NCBI RefSeq assembly: GCF_013186535.1 | Contig: NZ_JABMCZ010000002.1 | Span: forward strand, 124,001-188,000 | DNA length: 64,000 nt | Source of the DNA: Nocardia terpenica | GTDB taxonomy: Bacteria > Actinomycetota > Actinomycetes > Mycobacteriales > Mycobacteriaceae | Direction: 5' to 3' | Shown: piece by piece, positions 34,646-43,058 of the stretch | Position numbering within the stretch: the stretch's first letter is position 1 | Layout of the letters: the number at the start of each line of letters is the position of its first letter | The notes under the pieces: generated by a model | Databases searched by the model: none | Told to the model about the DNA's origin: nothing | The model's input: the letters and a program-made list of their open reading frames with translations, nothing else | Program-made: the position numbers and the translations under genes

Positions 34646-35044
34646 TTACCAGACGTAGGCGAGGACTTCGCCGCCCACGCCTTGCTGCTTGGCCTGACGA
34701 TCGGTGAGCAGACCGGTCGACGTGGAGATGATCGCCACGCCGAGGCCACCCAGGACCTTGGGCAGGTTGGTGGACTTCGCGTACACGCGCAGACCGGGCT
34801 TCGAGACGCGGCGCACGCCCTGCAGGCTGCGCTCACGGCTGGGGCCGTACTTCAGGTCGACGATCAGGGTCTTGCCCACCGGCGCCTCTTCGGTCCGGTA
34901 GTCGGCGATGTAACCCTCGCGCTTGAGGATCTCGGCGATATTCGCCTTGAGCTTCGAGTGCGGCGCCTTCACCTGATCGTGGTACGCCGAGTTGGCGTTG
35001 CGCAGACGGGTCAGAAAGTCTGCGATCGGATCGGTCATGGTCAT
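34646..35044 (-). CDS. rpsH: 30S ribosomal protein S8
   Basis: 132 residues. 'TMTDPIADFLTRLRNANSAYHD' and 'KPGLRVYAKSTNLPKVLGGLGVAIISTS' identify S8, a primary 16S rRNA binder and, in many bacteria, translational repressor of the spc operon. The start is the first of two close ATG codons, as in mycobacterial S8. Unusually, 632 bp separate it from rpsN, holding a PIN-gene remnant, a terminator-like hairpin and its own promoter. It therefore begins a separate transcript. Confidence 0.96.
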   Translation of the reverse strand: MTMTDPIADFLTRLRNANSAYHDQVKAPHSKLKANIAEILKREGYIADYRTEEAPVGKTLIVDLKYGPSRERSLQGVRRVSKPGLRVYAKSTNLPKVLGGLGVAIISTSTGLLTDRQAKQQGVGGEVLAYVW

Positions 35045-35137
35045 GGGTAGACCACTCACCTTTCTCGCCGCGGTTCCCATCCAGCACCGGCACGCATCAA
35101 CACGCACCGATCGTGGGCCTACAGCAATTCGGCTGGT

Positions 35138-35159
35138 CCGGACAACTTTGGTTGTCCGG
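35138..35159 (-). promoter_or_regulatory. Leader hairpin upstream of rpsH
   Basis: A perfect 9-bp inverted repeat CCGGACAAC / GTTGTCCGG with a four-base loop lies about 95 bp before rpsH, downstream of the predicted promoter. It would fold in the mRNA leader. A ribosomal-protein feedback site is possible, but nothing in the sequence proves it. Confidence 0.4.
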
Positions 35160-35224
35160 TTGAGTGCATGTGCCCGGAACCGCGTGCACGCATGCGCGTA
35201 CGATGCTGCCCAGGCAACCGCTCT

Positions 35225-35252
35225 AGTGTAGAGGGGGCCTCGAACGTGACAA
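35225..35252 (-). promoter_or_regulatory. Predicted sigma-70-type promoter for rpsH-rplF-rplR-rpsE-rpmD-rplO
   Basis: On the minus strand, TTGTCA and TACACT are separated by 16 bases. The same TACACT -10 box occurs in the rplN promoter. It would start a transcript with a ~180-base leader into rpsH, compensating for the insertion that separates rpsN from rpsH. Confidence 0.6.
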
Positions 35253-35320
35253 AATCCAGGGGACATGGCCTTGGCCACAGCGGCGCGGGTGCGGCGGCGG
35301 GCGGAGCCGTCGCGCGACGA

Positions 35321-35608
35321 GCGCTCGGTCGGCGGATCTCGATCGAGATGATCGAGGATCTGGCCGCGCAAGCTCGGACGGAGCACTTCGAGATCGCGGC
35401 GGTGACCACCGATGTCCTCGATCAGGCGAATGCCGTGCGGCGACTCTATCCGGACCTGGATCTAGACCTTGCCGATGCCGTCTCCGTGGCCTTGGCGGCC
35501 GACTACGAAACCAATGAGGTTCTCACCTTGGACCGCAGAGGTTTTCGGGCCGTCACTCCGCTCACCGAGCACGAGGCATTCCGGGTACTGCCCGGCGATC
35601 TCCATTAG
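35321..35608 (+). pseudogene. PIN-domain (VapC-like) toxin fragment inside the spc operon
   Basis: The frame reads like the C-terminal two thirds of a VapC-type PIN RNase: 'RRALGRRISIEMIEDLAAQA', then 'FEIAAVTTDVLDQANAVRRL', 'DLDLADAVSVALAADYETNEVLTLDRRGF' and an 'F-x-VLP' ending. The acidic active-site residues of the second half (DLADA, LDRRGF) are present, but the N-terminal strand with the first catalytic Asp is missing, and no antitoxin gene adjoins. It lies on the strand opposite to the ribosomal genes. A decayed, inactive remnant is the best reading. A GTG at 35246 would extend it with meaningless sequence. Confidence 0.7.
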
Positions 35609-35617
35609 ATGCGCGAA

Positions 35618-35650
35618 TGCGGTGGTTCGTCGATTCGACGAACCACCGCA
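35618..35650. terminator. Strong hairpin, terminator of the PIN remnant and barrier behind rpsN
   Basis: A perfect 16-bp inverted repeat (TGCGGTGGTTCGTCGA / TCGACGAACCACCGCA) with a one-base centre begins nine bases after the PIN-fragment stop and is followed on the plus strand by TTGCTTTT. It fits a Rho-independent terminator for the plus strand. On the minus strand it stands 26 bases behind rpsN and could also stop or slow transcription toward rpsH. Confidence 0.75.
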
Positions 35651-35676
35651 TTGCTTTTCCGCTATGCAGCCGTGGC

Positions 35677-35862
35677 TTACCAGCTGGACTTGTGTACGCC
35701 CGGGAGTTCGCCTCGGTGGGCCATTTCGCGCAGGCACACGCGGCACAGGCCGAACTTGCGGTAGACCGCGTGCGGGCGGCCGCAGCGCTGGCAGCGGGTG
35801 TAGGCGCGGACGGCGAACTTCGGCTTCGCGTTCGCCTTGTTGATCAAAGCTTTCTTGGCCAT
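35677..35862 (-). CDS. rpsN: 30S ribosomal protein S14, zinc-binding (type Z)
   Basis: 61 residues, 'AKKALINKANAKPKFAVRAYTRCQRCGRPHAVYRKFGLCRVCLRE'. The two C-x2-C pairs mark the short zinc-ribbon S14, the constitutive form in actinobacteria (a zinc-free S14 usually lies elsewhere). The start is two bases from the rplE stop, so the genes are coupled. Confidence 0.97.
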   Translation of the reverse strand: MAKKALINKANAKPKFAVRAYTRCQRCGRPHAVYRKFGLCRVCLREMAHRGELPGVHKSSW

Positions 35863-35864
35863 GC

Positions 35865-36428
35865 TCAGTTCTCCTTGAACGGGAAGCCGAGGTGACGCAG
35901 CAGGGCACGGCCCTCTTCGTCGTTGGTCGCCGTGGTCACGACGGTGATGTCCATACCGCGGGGGCGGTCGATCTTGTCCACGTCGATCTCGTGGAACATC
36001 GACTGCTCCGAGAGGCCGAACGTGAAGTTGCCGTTGCCGTCGAACTGCTTCGGCGACAGGCCGCGGAAGTCGCGGATACGCGGGAGGGCGATGGACACCA
36101 GGCGGTCCAGGAACTCCCACATGCGGTCGCCACGCAGGGTGACGCGGGCGCCGATCGGCATGCCCTCACGCAGCTTGAACTGCGCGATCGACTTGCGGGC
36201 CTTGCGGATCTCCGGCTTCTGGCCGGTGATCAGGGCCAGGTCGGCCACGGCACCGTTGATCAGCTTGGCGTCGCGGGCGGCGTCGCCGACACCCATGTTC
36301 ACGACGACCTTCACCACGCCCGGGATCTGCATCACGTTGGCGTAGTTGAATTCCTTGTTCAGCGCGTCCTTGATCTCCGCGCGGTAGCGGAGCTTCAGCC
36401 GGGGCTGGATCTTCTCGGAGGTGGTCAT
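35865..36428 (-). CDS. rplE: 50S ribosomal protein L5
   Basis: 187 residues. 'QPRLKLRYRAEIKDALNKEFNYANVMQIPGVVKVVVNMG' and 'DRLVSIALPRIRDFRGLSPKQFDGNGNFTFG' are L5 signatures. L5 binds 5S rRNA and contacts the P-site tRNA. The start codon shares one base with the rplX stop (36428). Confidence 0.97.
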   Translation of the reverse strand: MTTSEKIQPRLKLRYRAEIKDALNKEFNYANVMQIPGVVKVVVNMGVGDAARDAKLINGAVADLALITGQKPEIRKARKSIAQFKLREGMPIGARVTLRGDRMWEFLDRLVSIALPRIRDFRGLSPKQFDGNGNFTFGLSEQSMFHEIDVDKIDRPRGMDITVVTTATNDEEGRALLRHLGFPFKEN

Positions 36429-36742
36429 CAGATGTCCTTCCCGTTGCGACGGGAGATACGCACCCGCTTGCCGTTCTCGTCGGTGCGGTAACCCACGCGG
36501 GTCGGCTTGCCGTCGGAGTCGACAACCATCACGTTCGAGACGTGGATGGGCGCCTCCTGGGTCACGATGCCGCCCGAGCTGGCGCCGCGCTGGTTCGCGG
36601 AGTTCGCGACGTGCTTCTTGATCCGGTTCACGCCCTCGACCAGGACCCGGTTGTCCTTCGGGTAGGCCTGGATGACCTTGCCCTTGGCGCCCTTGTCCTT
36701 ACCCGAGATCACGATCACGGTATCGCCCTTGTGCACCTTCAT
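36428..36742 (-). CDS. rplX: 50S ribosomal protein L24
   Basis: 104 residues. 'KVHKGDTVIVISGKDKGAKGKVIQAYPKDNRVLVEGVN' is the KOW motif of L24, an assembly initiator of the large subunit. It lies three bases after rplN and overlaps rplE. Confidence 0.97.
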   Translation of the reverse strand: MKVHKGDTVIVISGKDKGAKGKVIQAYPKDNRVLVEGVNRIKKHVANSANQRGASSGGIVTQEAPIHVSNVMVVDSDGKPTRVGYRTDENGKRVRISRRNGKDI

Positions 36743-36745
36743 GAG

Positions 36746-37114
36746 TCAGAGCACCTCCGGGGCCAGCGAAACGATCTTCATGAACCGCTTGTCACGCAGC
36801 TCGCGGCCGACGGGGCCGAAGATGCGGGTGCCGCGCGGATCGTTGTCCGCCTTGATCAGCACCGCGGCGTTCTCGTCGAAACGGATGTACGAGCCGTCCG
36901 GACGGCGGCGCTCCTTGGTGGTGCGCACGACGACGGCCTTGACGACATCACCCTTCTTGACGTTTCCGCCGGGGATGGCGTCCTTCACGGTGGCGACGAT
37001 GACGTCGCCGATACCGGCATAGCGACGCGACGACCCGCCGAGCACGCGGATGCAGAGGATCTCCTTGGCACCCGTGTTGTCGGCGACGCGCAGTCGCGAC
37101 TCCTGCTGAATCAC
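36746..37114 (-). CDS. rplN: 50S ribosomal protein L14
   Basis: 122 residues, 'IQQESRLRVADNTGAKEILCIRVLGGS' to 'GRELRDKRFMKIVSLAPEVL', a complete L14. The GTG start at 37114 is fixed by the family N-terminus and AGGAGG eight bases upstream. A longer in-frame ATG reading adds eleven unrelated residues and covers the ribosome site. It is the first gene of the spc operon, with its promoter about 150 bp upstream. Confidence 0.97.
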   Translation of the reverse strand: MIQQESRLRVADNTGAKEILCIRVLGGSSRRYAGIGDVIVATVKDAIPGGNVKKGDVVKAVVVRTTKERRRPDGSYIRFDENAAVLIKADNDPRGTRIFGPVGRELRDKRFMKIVSLAPEVL

Positions 37115-37262
37115 TTCAGCTCCTCCTAAGACCTGGACGATATGCACGCCGGATTACCGACCCGACGGGCATGGCCAGTTGCCCTTCGCACGCGCGCCTG
37201 CCAGTGAACACTGTGGGTTCGCGGCCGAAGTGCGGGCACACAGTCCCGCGGGCAACCCGACC

Positions 37263-37291
37263 AGTGTAGCCATGCCGCAGGTCCGACCCAA
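37263..37291 (-). promoter_or_regulatory. Predicted promoter of the spc operon (rplN-rplX-rplE-rpsN)
   Basis: On the minus strand, TTGGGT and TACACT are separated by exactly 17 bases, about 150 bp before the rplN start. The 290-bp gap to the divergent M13 peptidase gene holds no other feature I can support. Confidence 0.55.
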
Positions 37292-37405
37292 ATCGGGGTC
37301 GCCGGACCGACCTGCGCATGTTCAGGCATCGCTCAGCACGGTGGGTTAGCCTCATCCGAACCAAGGCCGAGCAAGATCGCCACGCTGTGGGGAGAGGATT
37401 TTCCT

Positions 37406-39451
37406 GTGACATCGTCCGGTCGTCCGATTCGTATCAATCGCCGCTCGCTGCTGATCGCGCTGGGCGCGGTGCCCGTGGTGACCGCGCTGGCCTCGTGCAG
37501 TACGGAGCAGCCCGCGAAGAAACCGCCGACCGGGCCCGATCTGTCCGGCGTCGATCCCGCGGTCCGGCCGCAGGACGACCTGTACCGGCACCTCAACGGC
37601 AAGTGGCTCGCCGACTACCAGCTGCCCCCGGACAAGACGGGCTACAGCACGTTCGACGAGGTCAGCGACCGGATCGAGGGTCAGCTGCGGGAGATCGTGG
37701 AGGGCATCCACAACCCGAAGGACGGGACGCCCGAGCAGCAGATCCGCGACCTGTACGACGCCCGGATGGACACCGACACCATCGAGAAGCTGGGCATGTC
37801 GCCGCTGCAGGACCTGTTCGATCAGATCGATAAGGCGCCCGCCAAGCCGGATCTGGCGAAGGTGATGGGCGCGCTGCCGATCGGCGGCCTGATCGGCATG
37901 GGCGTCGGGGTCGATCAGAAGAACTCCAACGCCTACCTGCCCTATCTCTCGCAGTCCGGTATCGGGCTGAGCGAGCAGTACTACCGCAAGCCCGAGTACG
38001 CCGACAAGCTCGCCGCGTATCACACCTACCTGGAGAAGATCGCGACCGGCGCGGGGTTCCCGGATCCGGTCGGGATGGCGCAGCGGGTGTTCGATCTGGA
38101 GAAGCGGATCGCCGCCGGGTTCTGGGACAACGTGCGGACCCGCGACGACGACGCCACCTACAACCTGAAGTCCTGGAGCGAGCTGCCCGCTCTGGCGCCG
38201 GGGTTCGACTGGGATCCGTGGCTGGCCGGTAATACCGATCGGCCGAAGAACCTGTTCGACAAGGTGGTGGTGAGCGAGCCGTCGTTCGTCACCGCGGCCG
38301 CGCAGCTGTGGGGCGAGGTGGATATCGCGCAGTGGCGCGAGTACCTGAAGATCGCCGTGGTGCGGCAGTTCGCCAAGTATCTGAAGAAGGACATCGCCGA
38401 CGCGAACTTCGAGTTCTTCGGCAAGGTGATGAACGGCACCCAGCAGCAGCCCGAGCAGTGGAAGTCGGCGATCACCACGGTCGATCAGTTCGCGGGCGAT
38501 CAGCTCGGAAAGCTGTACGTGGCCAAGCACTTTCCGCCGGACGCCAAGGATCGCGCCAAGGCGCTGGTCGAGGATCTCATGGCCGCCTATCGCGAGAACT
38601 TCACCAATTCCAGCTGGATGTCGCCGCCCACCCGGGAGGCGGCCATCGCCAAGCTGAACAAGATCACCGTGAAGATCGGCTACCCGGACAAGTGGATCGA
38701 CTACTCGTCGGTCAAGATCACGCGCGGCAAGCTGATCGAATCCCTGCGCGCGGTCACGGCTTTCGAGAACAAGCGCGGGATGAACAAGCTGGGCACCCCG
38801 GTCGACAAGACCGAGTGGGGCATGACGCCGCAGACGGTCAACGCCTACTACGAGTCCAGCTCCAACTCGATCAACTTCCCGGCCGCGATCCTGCAGCCGC
38901 CGTTCTTCGACAAGGACGCCGAGCCCGCGGTGAACTACGGGGCCATCGGCGCGGTGATCGGGCACGAGATCGGGCACGGCTTCGACGATCAGGGCTCCAA
39001 GTACGACGGCGACGGCAATCGCCGCGACTGGTGGACCCCGCAGGACAAGGCGGCCTTCGACGCCAAGACCAAGCAGCTCATCGCCCAGTACAACGTGCTG
39101 GTCCCGGCGGGGCTGGATCCGAGCCAGCACGTCAACGGCGAGCTCACCGTGGGCGAGAACCTGGCCGACCTGCGCGGCCTGATGATCGCCCTGGCCGCCT
39201 TCCGCCTGCTCGAGAAGCGCAACGGCCGCGACAACCCGGACTACACCGATATGTTCTGGTCCTGGGCCCGCAACTGGCGCAACAAGCAGACCCGGCAGTA
39301 CACCGAGTCGCTGCTGACCAACGATGTCCACTCCCCCGGCGAATTCCGCTGCAACCAGGTGGTCCGCAACCTCCCCGAGTTCTACTCGACCTTCGGGGTG
39401 AAGGATTCCGACAAACTGTTCCTGCCCCAGGACCAGCGCGTCTCGCTCTGA
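37406..39451 (+). CDS. M13-family zinc metallopeptidase, lipoprotein (neprilysin/Zmp1-like)
   Basis: 681 residues from a GTG with GAGAGGA upstream. The N-terminus 'RRSLLIALGAVPVVTALASC' is a signal peptide with a twin Arg and a lipobox ending at Cys31, so the enzyme is probably lipid-anchored outside the membrane. It has the M13 N-domain then the catalytic domain: zinc ligands H520-E-x2-H524 in 'GHEIGHGF' and E584 in 'GENLADLRG', with the substrate-binding 'NAYY' upstream. Mycobacterial Zmp1 is a related M13 peptidase but lacks an obvious lipobox. It stands alone between the spc operon and a Uma2-like gene. Confidence 0.93.
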   Translation: MTSSGRPIRINRRSLLIALGAVPVVTALASCSTEQPAKKPPTGPDLSGVDPAVRPQDDLYRHLNGKWLADYQLPPDKTGYSTFDEVSDRIEGQLREIVEGIHNPKDGTPEQQIRDLYDARMDTDTIEKLGMSPLQDLFDQIDKAPAKPDLAKVMGALPIGGLIGMGVGVDQKNSNAYLPYLSQSGIGLSEQYYRKPEYADKLAAYHTYLEKIATGAGFPDPVGMAQRVFDLEKRIAAGFWDNVRTRDDDATYNLKSWSELPALAPGFDWDPWLAGNTDRPKNLFDKVVVSEPSFVTAAAQLWGEVDIAQWREYLKIAVVRQFAKYLKKDIADANFEFFGKVMNGTQQQPEQWKSAITTVDQFAGDQLGKLYVAKHFPPDAKDRAKALVEDLMAAYRENFTNSSWMSPPTREAAIAKLNKITVKIGYPDKWIDYSSVKITRGKLIESLRAVTAFENKRGMNKLGTPVDKTEWGMTPQTVNAYYESSSNSINFPAAILQPPFFDKDAEPAVNYGAIGAVIGHEIGHGFDDQGSKYDGDGNRRDWWTPQDKAAFDAKTKQLIAQYNVLVPAGLDPSQHVNGELTVGENLADLRGLMIALAAFRLLEKRNGRDNPDYTDMFWSWARNWRNKQTRQYTESLLTNDVHSPGEFRCNQVVRNLPEFYSTFGVKDSDKLFLPQDQRVSL

Positions 39452-39547
39452 GTCGCCGTGTCGCGGGCGCGCGTTCGGCCCTGATCGCGCGCCCGCGAAC
39501 GACTACGCTGTGGGGTGTCGACGAATCGGCCGGGAAGGAAGGACACG

Positions 39548-40138
39548 GTGAGTGTTGCCCACGACCACGCCTTCGGGCCGTACACGGTCTACGACCTGGA
39601 TGCCCTGCCGGACGAAGGCAAGGGGTACGAGCTCGCGGATGGGTGGCTGATCCCCTTGTCCCCGAGCCCACGGCACGACCTGGCCGCCGACATACTTCGC
39701 GACCGATTCCGTGCCGCAGCCCGCGCCGCCGAGGTCAAGGTCTTCGTACAGGCTCCGATGGACATCTCGACACCGGCCGGGGTTCGCAAGCCCGACGTGG
39801 GCGTGATCGATCGCGACGCGGCACGGGCCGCGCACGAGGCCAATGCGCGCACTTATTACGGGCGTGACGTCCTGCTCGTCGCCGAGGTCGTTTCGCGGCG
39901 CAGCGGCAGCGAGCAGGTCGACCGGGTCGACAAGCTGCACGACTATGCGCATGCGGGTATTCCGCAGTACTGGATTATCGACCTCGAACCCCACCCGCGT
40001 ATCGAGGCGTACACCTTGGTCGACGGCGAATACGGTTCTCCCACAGTTGTTCACGCTGGCCGCACCCTGCGGTCGGATACCCCCTTCCCGCTGGCGCTGG
40101 ATCCTGCGGAACTGCTGGACCTCGACAGTGCCCTCTAG
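39548..40138 (+). CDS. Uma2-family (DUF820) putative restriction-fold endonuclease
   Basis: 196 residues. The PD-(D/E)xK-like core is visible: 'GYELADGWLIPLSPSPRHDLAADIL', 'VRKPDVGVIDRDA' (acidic strand), 'VLLVAEVVSRRS' (E-x-V) and 'DRVDKLHDYAHAGIPQYWIIDLEP' (Lys then the conserved aGIpqYWiiD). The family is widespread in actinobacteria and of unknown biological role. The GTG at 39548 follows GGAAGGAAGG; an upstream GTG eleven codons earlier is less likely. Confidence 0.8.
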   Translation: MSVAHDHAFGPYTVYDLDALPDEGKGYELADGWLIPLSPSPRHDLAADILRDRFRAAARAAEVKVFVQAPMDISTPAGVRKPDVGVIDRDAARAAHEANARTYYGRDVLLVAEVVSRRSGSEQVDRVDKLHDYAHAGIPQYWIIDLEPHPRIEAYTLVDGEYGSPTVVHAGRTLRSDTPFPLALDPAELLDLDSAL

Positions 40139-40167
40139 CGCGGTGACCAGGGAACTGGCGCAAGAAT

Positions 40168-40436
40168 TCTGGTCTCGGCTATCTGGATGTGCTGCCGCAG
40201 AGCGGCGGCTGCGACCAGCTCCCGCTCACCGTCGGGGATGTGGCCTATGCCAACGGAATCGTGCTCGCGCTCAACGGCATGCTGAGCGATCAGGCGCGGG
40301 GGCACGGGGCAACCTTCGTCGATACCTTCACGCCCAGTATCGGTCACGACGCCTGCTGGGCGATATCGCAGGGTCCCTGCACCCGAATGCCACCGGCATG
40401 CAGGCCGATGCGTCGGCTATCGAGGCGGGGCTGTGA
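40168..40436 (+). pseudogene. SGNH/GDSL-hydrolase remnant
   Basis: The frame from ~40168 reads like the C-terminal part of an actinobacterial SGNH hydrolase ('GYLDVLPQSGGCDQLPLTVGDVAYANGI', 'GATFVDTFTPSIGHDACW'). Then, in another frame, it continues with 'SLHPNATGMQADASAIEAG', the family's closing block with the catalytic H-P-N. The N-terminal two thirds with the GDS serine are absent, and a frameshift plus small deletion breaks the end. It overlaps the 3' end of the acyl ligase gene by 20 bases and marks the edge of the lipopeptide cluster. Confidence 0.7.
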
Positions 40437-41946
40437 GCCCGTCCGGGTAGCGGGCGCGCAGCAGGCGCTTGCGGATCTTGCCCGCGTCGTCGCGTGGGAG
40501 GGCGGGGGTGATCTCGATTGTGGCGGGCACCTTGATGCGGGCCAGCTGGTCCTTCAGGGCGGCACGGATGCCGTCCGGTGACAGGTCGGCGTCGGGGCGC
40601 GGGACTATGTGTGCGGCAACGGTTTCGCCGAGATCGGCGTTCGGGATGCCGAAGACGGCGACGTCCTCGACGCCGGGCAGGGCCATGATCGCGTTCTCGA
40701 TCTCGGCCGGATAGATATTGACGCCGCCGCGGATGATGATTTCCGACGAGCGGCCGGTGAGGTACAGGTAGCCGTCGGAGTCGAGGTAGCCGTTGTCGCC
40801 GACGGCAAGGAAACCCGGTACGGGACCGGGCTTTTCTTCCACATTCAGATAGCCGGAGGCGGGCCAGTACTCCGCGCCCCGGACGTACACGCGGCCGATG
40901 TCGCCGGGCGGCAGCGCGTTTCCGTCGTCGTCGGCGACGACCACGCCGGAGCCGTCGACCGGGCGGCCGACGCTGCCGGGGTGCGACAGCCACTCGGAGG
41001 CGGCGATCCAGGTGATCGCGCCCGCCTCGGTGCAGCCGTAGAACTCGATGAGCGCCTCGCCGAACCACTCGATGGCGGCGCGCTTCACCGCCGGGGGGCA
41101 GGGCGCGGACGAGTGGATCACGTGGGTGAGGCTGCCGACGTCGTAGCGGGCGCGGACCTCGGCGGGCAGCGACAGCAGCCGCGACAGCATGGTCGGCACC
41201 ACCTTGACCTGGGTGATGCGGTGGGTGTGCACGGCGCGCAGGAAGCCTTCGGGGTCGAACTTCGGCATGATCGTGATGTTGGCGCCCATGCGCAGCGCGA
41301 GCACCGCCACCGTATTGGGGCTGGTGTGATAGAGCGGGCCCGCCACCAGCATCTCGCCGCCGGGCAGCAGGCCCATCCGCTTCGCCATGGCCCCGGCCGA
41401 GGACAGCAGTTGCTCCGGCGTCATCTTCTGGCGCACAACGCCTTTGGGGCGGCCCGTGGTGCCGGAGGTGTAGATCAGGCCCATGGAGTCGGCGATGGCG
41501 CCCTCGACGTGGGCGAGCGGCTCGGGGTGCGCGGCGATCCACTGGTCCAGCAGCGGGTGGCGGCCGGTGGGGCGCGCGTCGGGCATCTCGACCTCCACGA
41601 CCGTGGCGGTCGAGGCGGCGAGTTCCAGCGCGCGTTCCACGACGGCGACGAATTCGGTGTGCGCGACGACCACGCGGGCCCCGCTGTCGGCGAGCAGGTG
41701 CGCCACCTCGGGCGCCTGCCAGCCGGTATTGACCGGCACCGGATTGGCTCCCGTCGCCGCGACCGCCAGCGACACCTCGAGGAATTCGATGTCGTTGCGG
41801 AGCATGACGGCAATCCGCACGCCGCGACCCGCGCCCTGCTCCGCCAGCGCCGCCGCCACCCGCCCGGCCCGCCGCTGCGCCTCGGCCTGCGCCCGCACCC
41901 GTCCCCCGCACCGGATCACCGGCCCACCATCCACCCCATCAGCCAT
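40417..41946 (-). CDS. AMP-dependent acyl-CoA synthetase/ligase (FadD-type)
   Basis: 509 residues. ANL-family motifs: P-loop 'LIYTSGTTGRPKGVV', 'EFYGCTEAGAITWI' (A5), 'GYLDSDGYLYLTGRSSEIIIRGGVNIYPAEIE' (A7-A8 hinge) and the adenylation Lys in 'DDAGKIRKRLL'. It would activate a carboxylic acid as AMP ester and pass it to CoA or ACP. It lies 44 bp downstream of the PRMT-like gene on the same strand and is probably the last gene of the lipopeptide operon. Activation of the guanidino starter or of a fatty acid is inferred. Confidence 0.85.
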   Translation of the reverse strand: MADGVDGGPVIRCGGRVRAQAEAQRRAGRVAAALAEQGAGRGVRIAVMLRNDIEFLEVSLAVAATGANPVPVNTGWQAPEVAHLLADSGARVVVAHTEFVAVVERALELAASTATVVEVEMPDARPTGRHPLLDQWIAAHPEPLAHVEGAIADSMGLIYTSGTTGRPKGVVRQKMTPEQLLSSAGAMAKRMGLLPGGEMLVAGPLYHTSPNTVAVLALRMGANITIMPKFDPEGFLRAVHTHRITQVKVVPTMLSRLLSLPAEVRARYDVGSLTHVIHSSAPCPPAVKRAAIEWFGEALIEFYGCTEAGAITWIAASEWLSHPGSVGRPVDGSGVVVADDDGNALPPGDIGRVYVRGAEYWPASGYLNVEEKPGPVPGFLAVGDNGYLDSDGYLYLTGRSSEIIIRGGVNIYPAEIENAIMALPGVEDVAVFGIPNADLGETVAAHIVPRPDADLSPDGIRAALKDQLARIKVPATIEITPALPRDDAGKIRKRLLRARYPDGLTAPPR

Positions 41947-41990
41947 GGTCGCAGTCTGCCAGAGACGGGAGGCGGGGGCGACGGGAGCGA

Positions 41991-43046
41991 TCAGCGGGCG
42001 CCGGGGAACACCCGGCGGTAGAACGGGTTGTCGCCGAGGTTGCCGGAGCCGTGATGCGGTGCGGCCCAGGTGATTTCATTGTGGTCGGCGTCGGTGAAAC
42101 GGGCCGAGAGGGTGTAGTCGGGGTGAATTCCGTCCGGGCCCGGTTGCGCGCCGAAGGTGAGGGTGAATTCGTCGCCGGGGGTCACGGTGCGCGGGGTGTC
42201 GGAATCGGCGGGGACGAACAGTGGAAGCCAGGAGGTTTGCTGGTCGAGGGAGTCGATGGGGGCGGGGTCGTCCGGGGAGACCCAGAGGCGGATGCCGAGG
42301 GCGATGCCGGTGAAGCGGCCGGGGCGGGTGATTCGCATGGGGGTTGCGGTGGTGCCGAATTCGTGTGCCGCGCCGCCGAATCGGATGTCTTCGACCACGG
42401 CGGGGGTCGCCAGGCGGCCCTCCGGAGGAATCTCGGTCCAGCACAGTCGAAGATCGAAGCTCTTGCCCACCGCGGCGAAGACGCGCTCCACATAGGGGGC
42501 GTACTCGTCCATCAGTGTGGGGTCGGCGCCCGCGAGGACGGCGTCGAAATCGAAAGGGACGGCGGTGGTTTCGGCGCGGTGCGGGATGAAGACGCCCGAT
42601 TCGCGGACCAGCCGCCGCGCGGCGTCGTCGAAGACGGCACAGATGCCCTCGGAGCTCGCGATGGTCCCGATGGTCTCGGAGACGCAGACGTCCACGCGCT
42701 CGGGCAGGTCGATCTCGCGGGAGGTTCCGGTGAGCACGGTGATGATGTGGTCGAAGCCGCGTTCGGCGACGAGCGCCCGCGCCTTCTCGGCCGCCTCGGG
42801 CAGCGCCTCCACGGCCCACACCCGGGTGGCGCCCGCCTCGGCGGCGACCAGCGCCCAGTTGGCATCCGCGCCGGTGCCGATATCGAGAACCGTCCTGCCG
42901 GGTGCGTGCCGACGAACGGCCCGCTCGAATGCCTCCACTCGAATGGTGTCCGCGGTCATCACGGAATACAGCTTCTCGTCGTAGATCGGATATTCACCGA
43001 CCGACGGAATCAGCATGATGCGCGGATAGGCGTCCACATCGGTCAC
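41991..43046 (-). CDS. Protein arginine methyltransferase-like SAM methyltransferase
   Basis: 351 residues from a GTG with AAGGAG upstream. SAM motif I is 'VLDIGTGADANWALVAAEAGATRVWAVEALPEA'. The next block is 'VDVCVSETIGTIASSEG': E124 and E133 are nine residues apart, the same spacing as the two glutamates that hold the guanidinium group in PRMT enzymes (SExMG-x4-E). A beta-barrel-like C-terminal half follows, as in PRMTs. 'YPIYDEKLYSVMTADTIRVEAF' resembles the PRMT N-terminal helix. In this cluster the likely substrate is a guanidino acyl chain or its precursor rather than a protein. That is inference. Confidence 0.75.
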   Translation of the reverse strand: MTDVDAYPRIMLIPSVGEYPIYDEKLYSVMTADTIRVEAFERAVRRHAPGRTVLDIGTGADANWALVAAEAGATRVWAVEALPEAAEKARALVAERGFDHIITVLTGTSREIDLPERVDVCVSETIGTIASSEGICAVFDDAARRLVRESGVFIPHRAETTAVPFDFDAVLAGADPTLMDEYAPYVERVFAAVGKSFDLRLCWTEIPPEGRLATPAVVEDIRFGGAAHEFGTTATPMRITRPGRFTGIALGIRLWVSPDDPAPIDSLDQQTSWLPLFVPADSDTPRTVTPGDEFTLTFGAQPGPDGIHPDYTLSARFTDADHNEITWAAPHHGSGNLGDNPFYRRVFPGAR

Positions 43047-43058
43047 CAGAATTCTCCT

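Noticed and set aside
35168..35608. A complete 146-residue toxin gene between rpsN and rpsH
   Set aside because: Only the C-terminal part matches a PIN domain. The N-terminal catalytic Asp is absent and the extra start is unrelated, overlapping the rpsH promoter, so it is listed as a fragment.
37352..39331. A 659-codon minus-strand frame opposite the M13 peptidase
   Set aside because: It lies antisense to a gene with a clear signal peptide and zinc motifs, and its translation has no recognisable domain.
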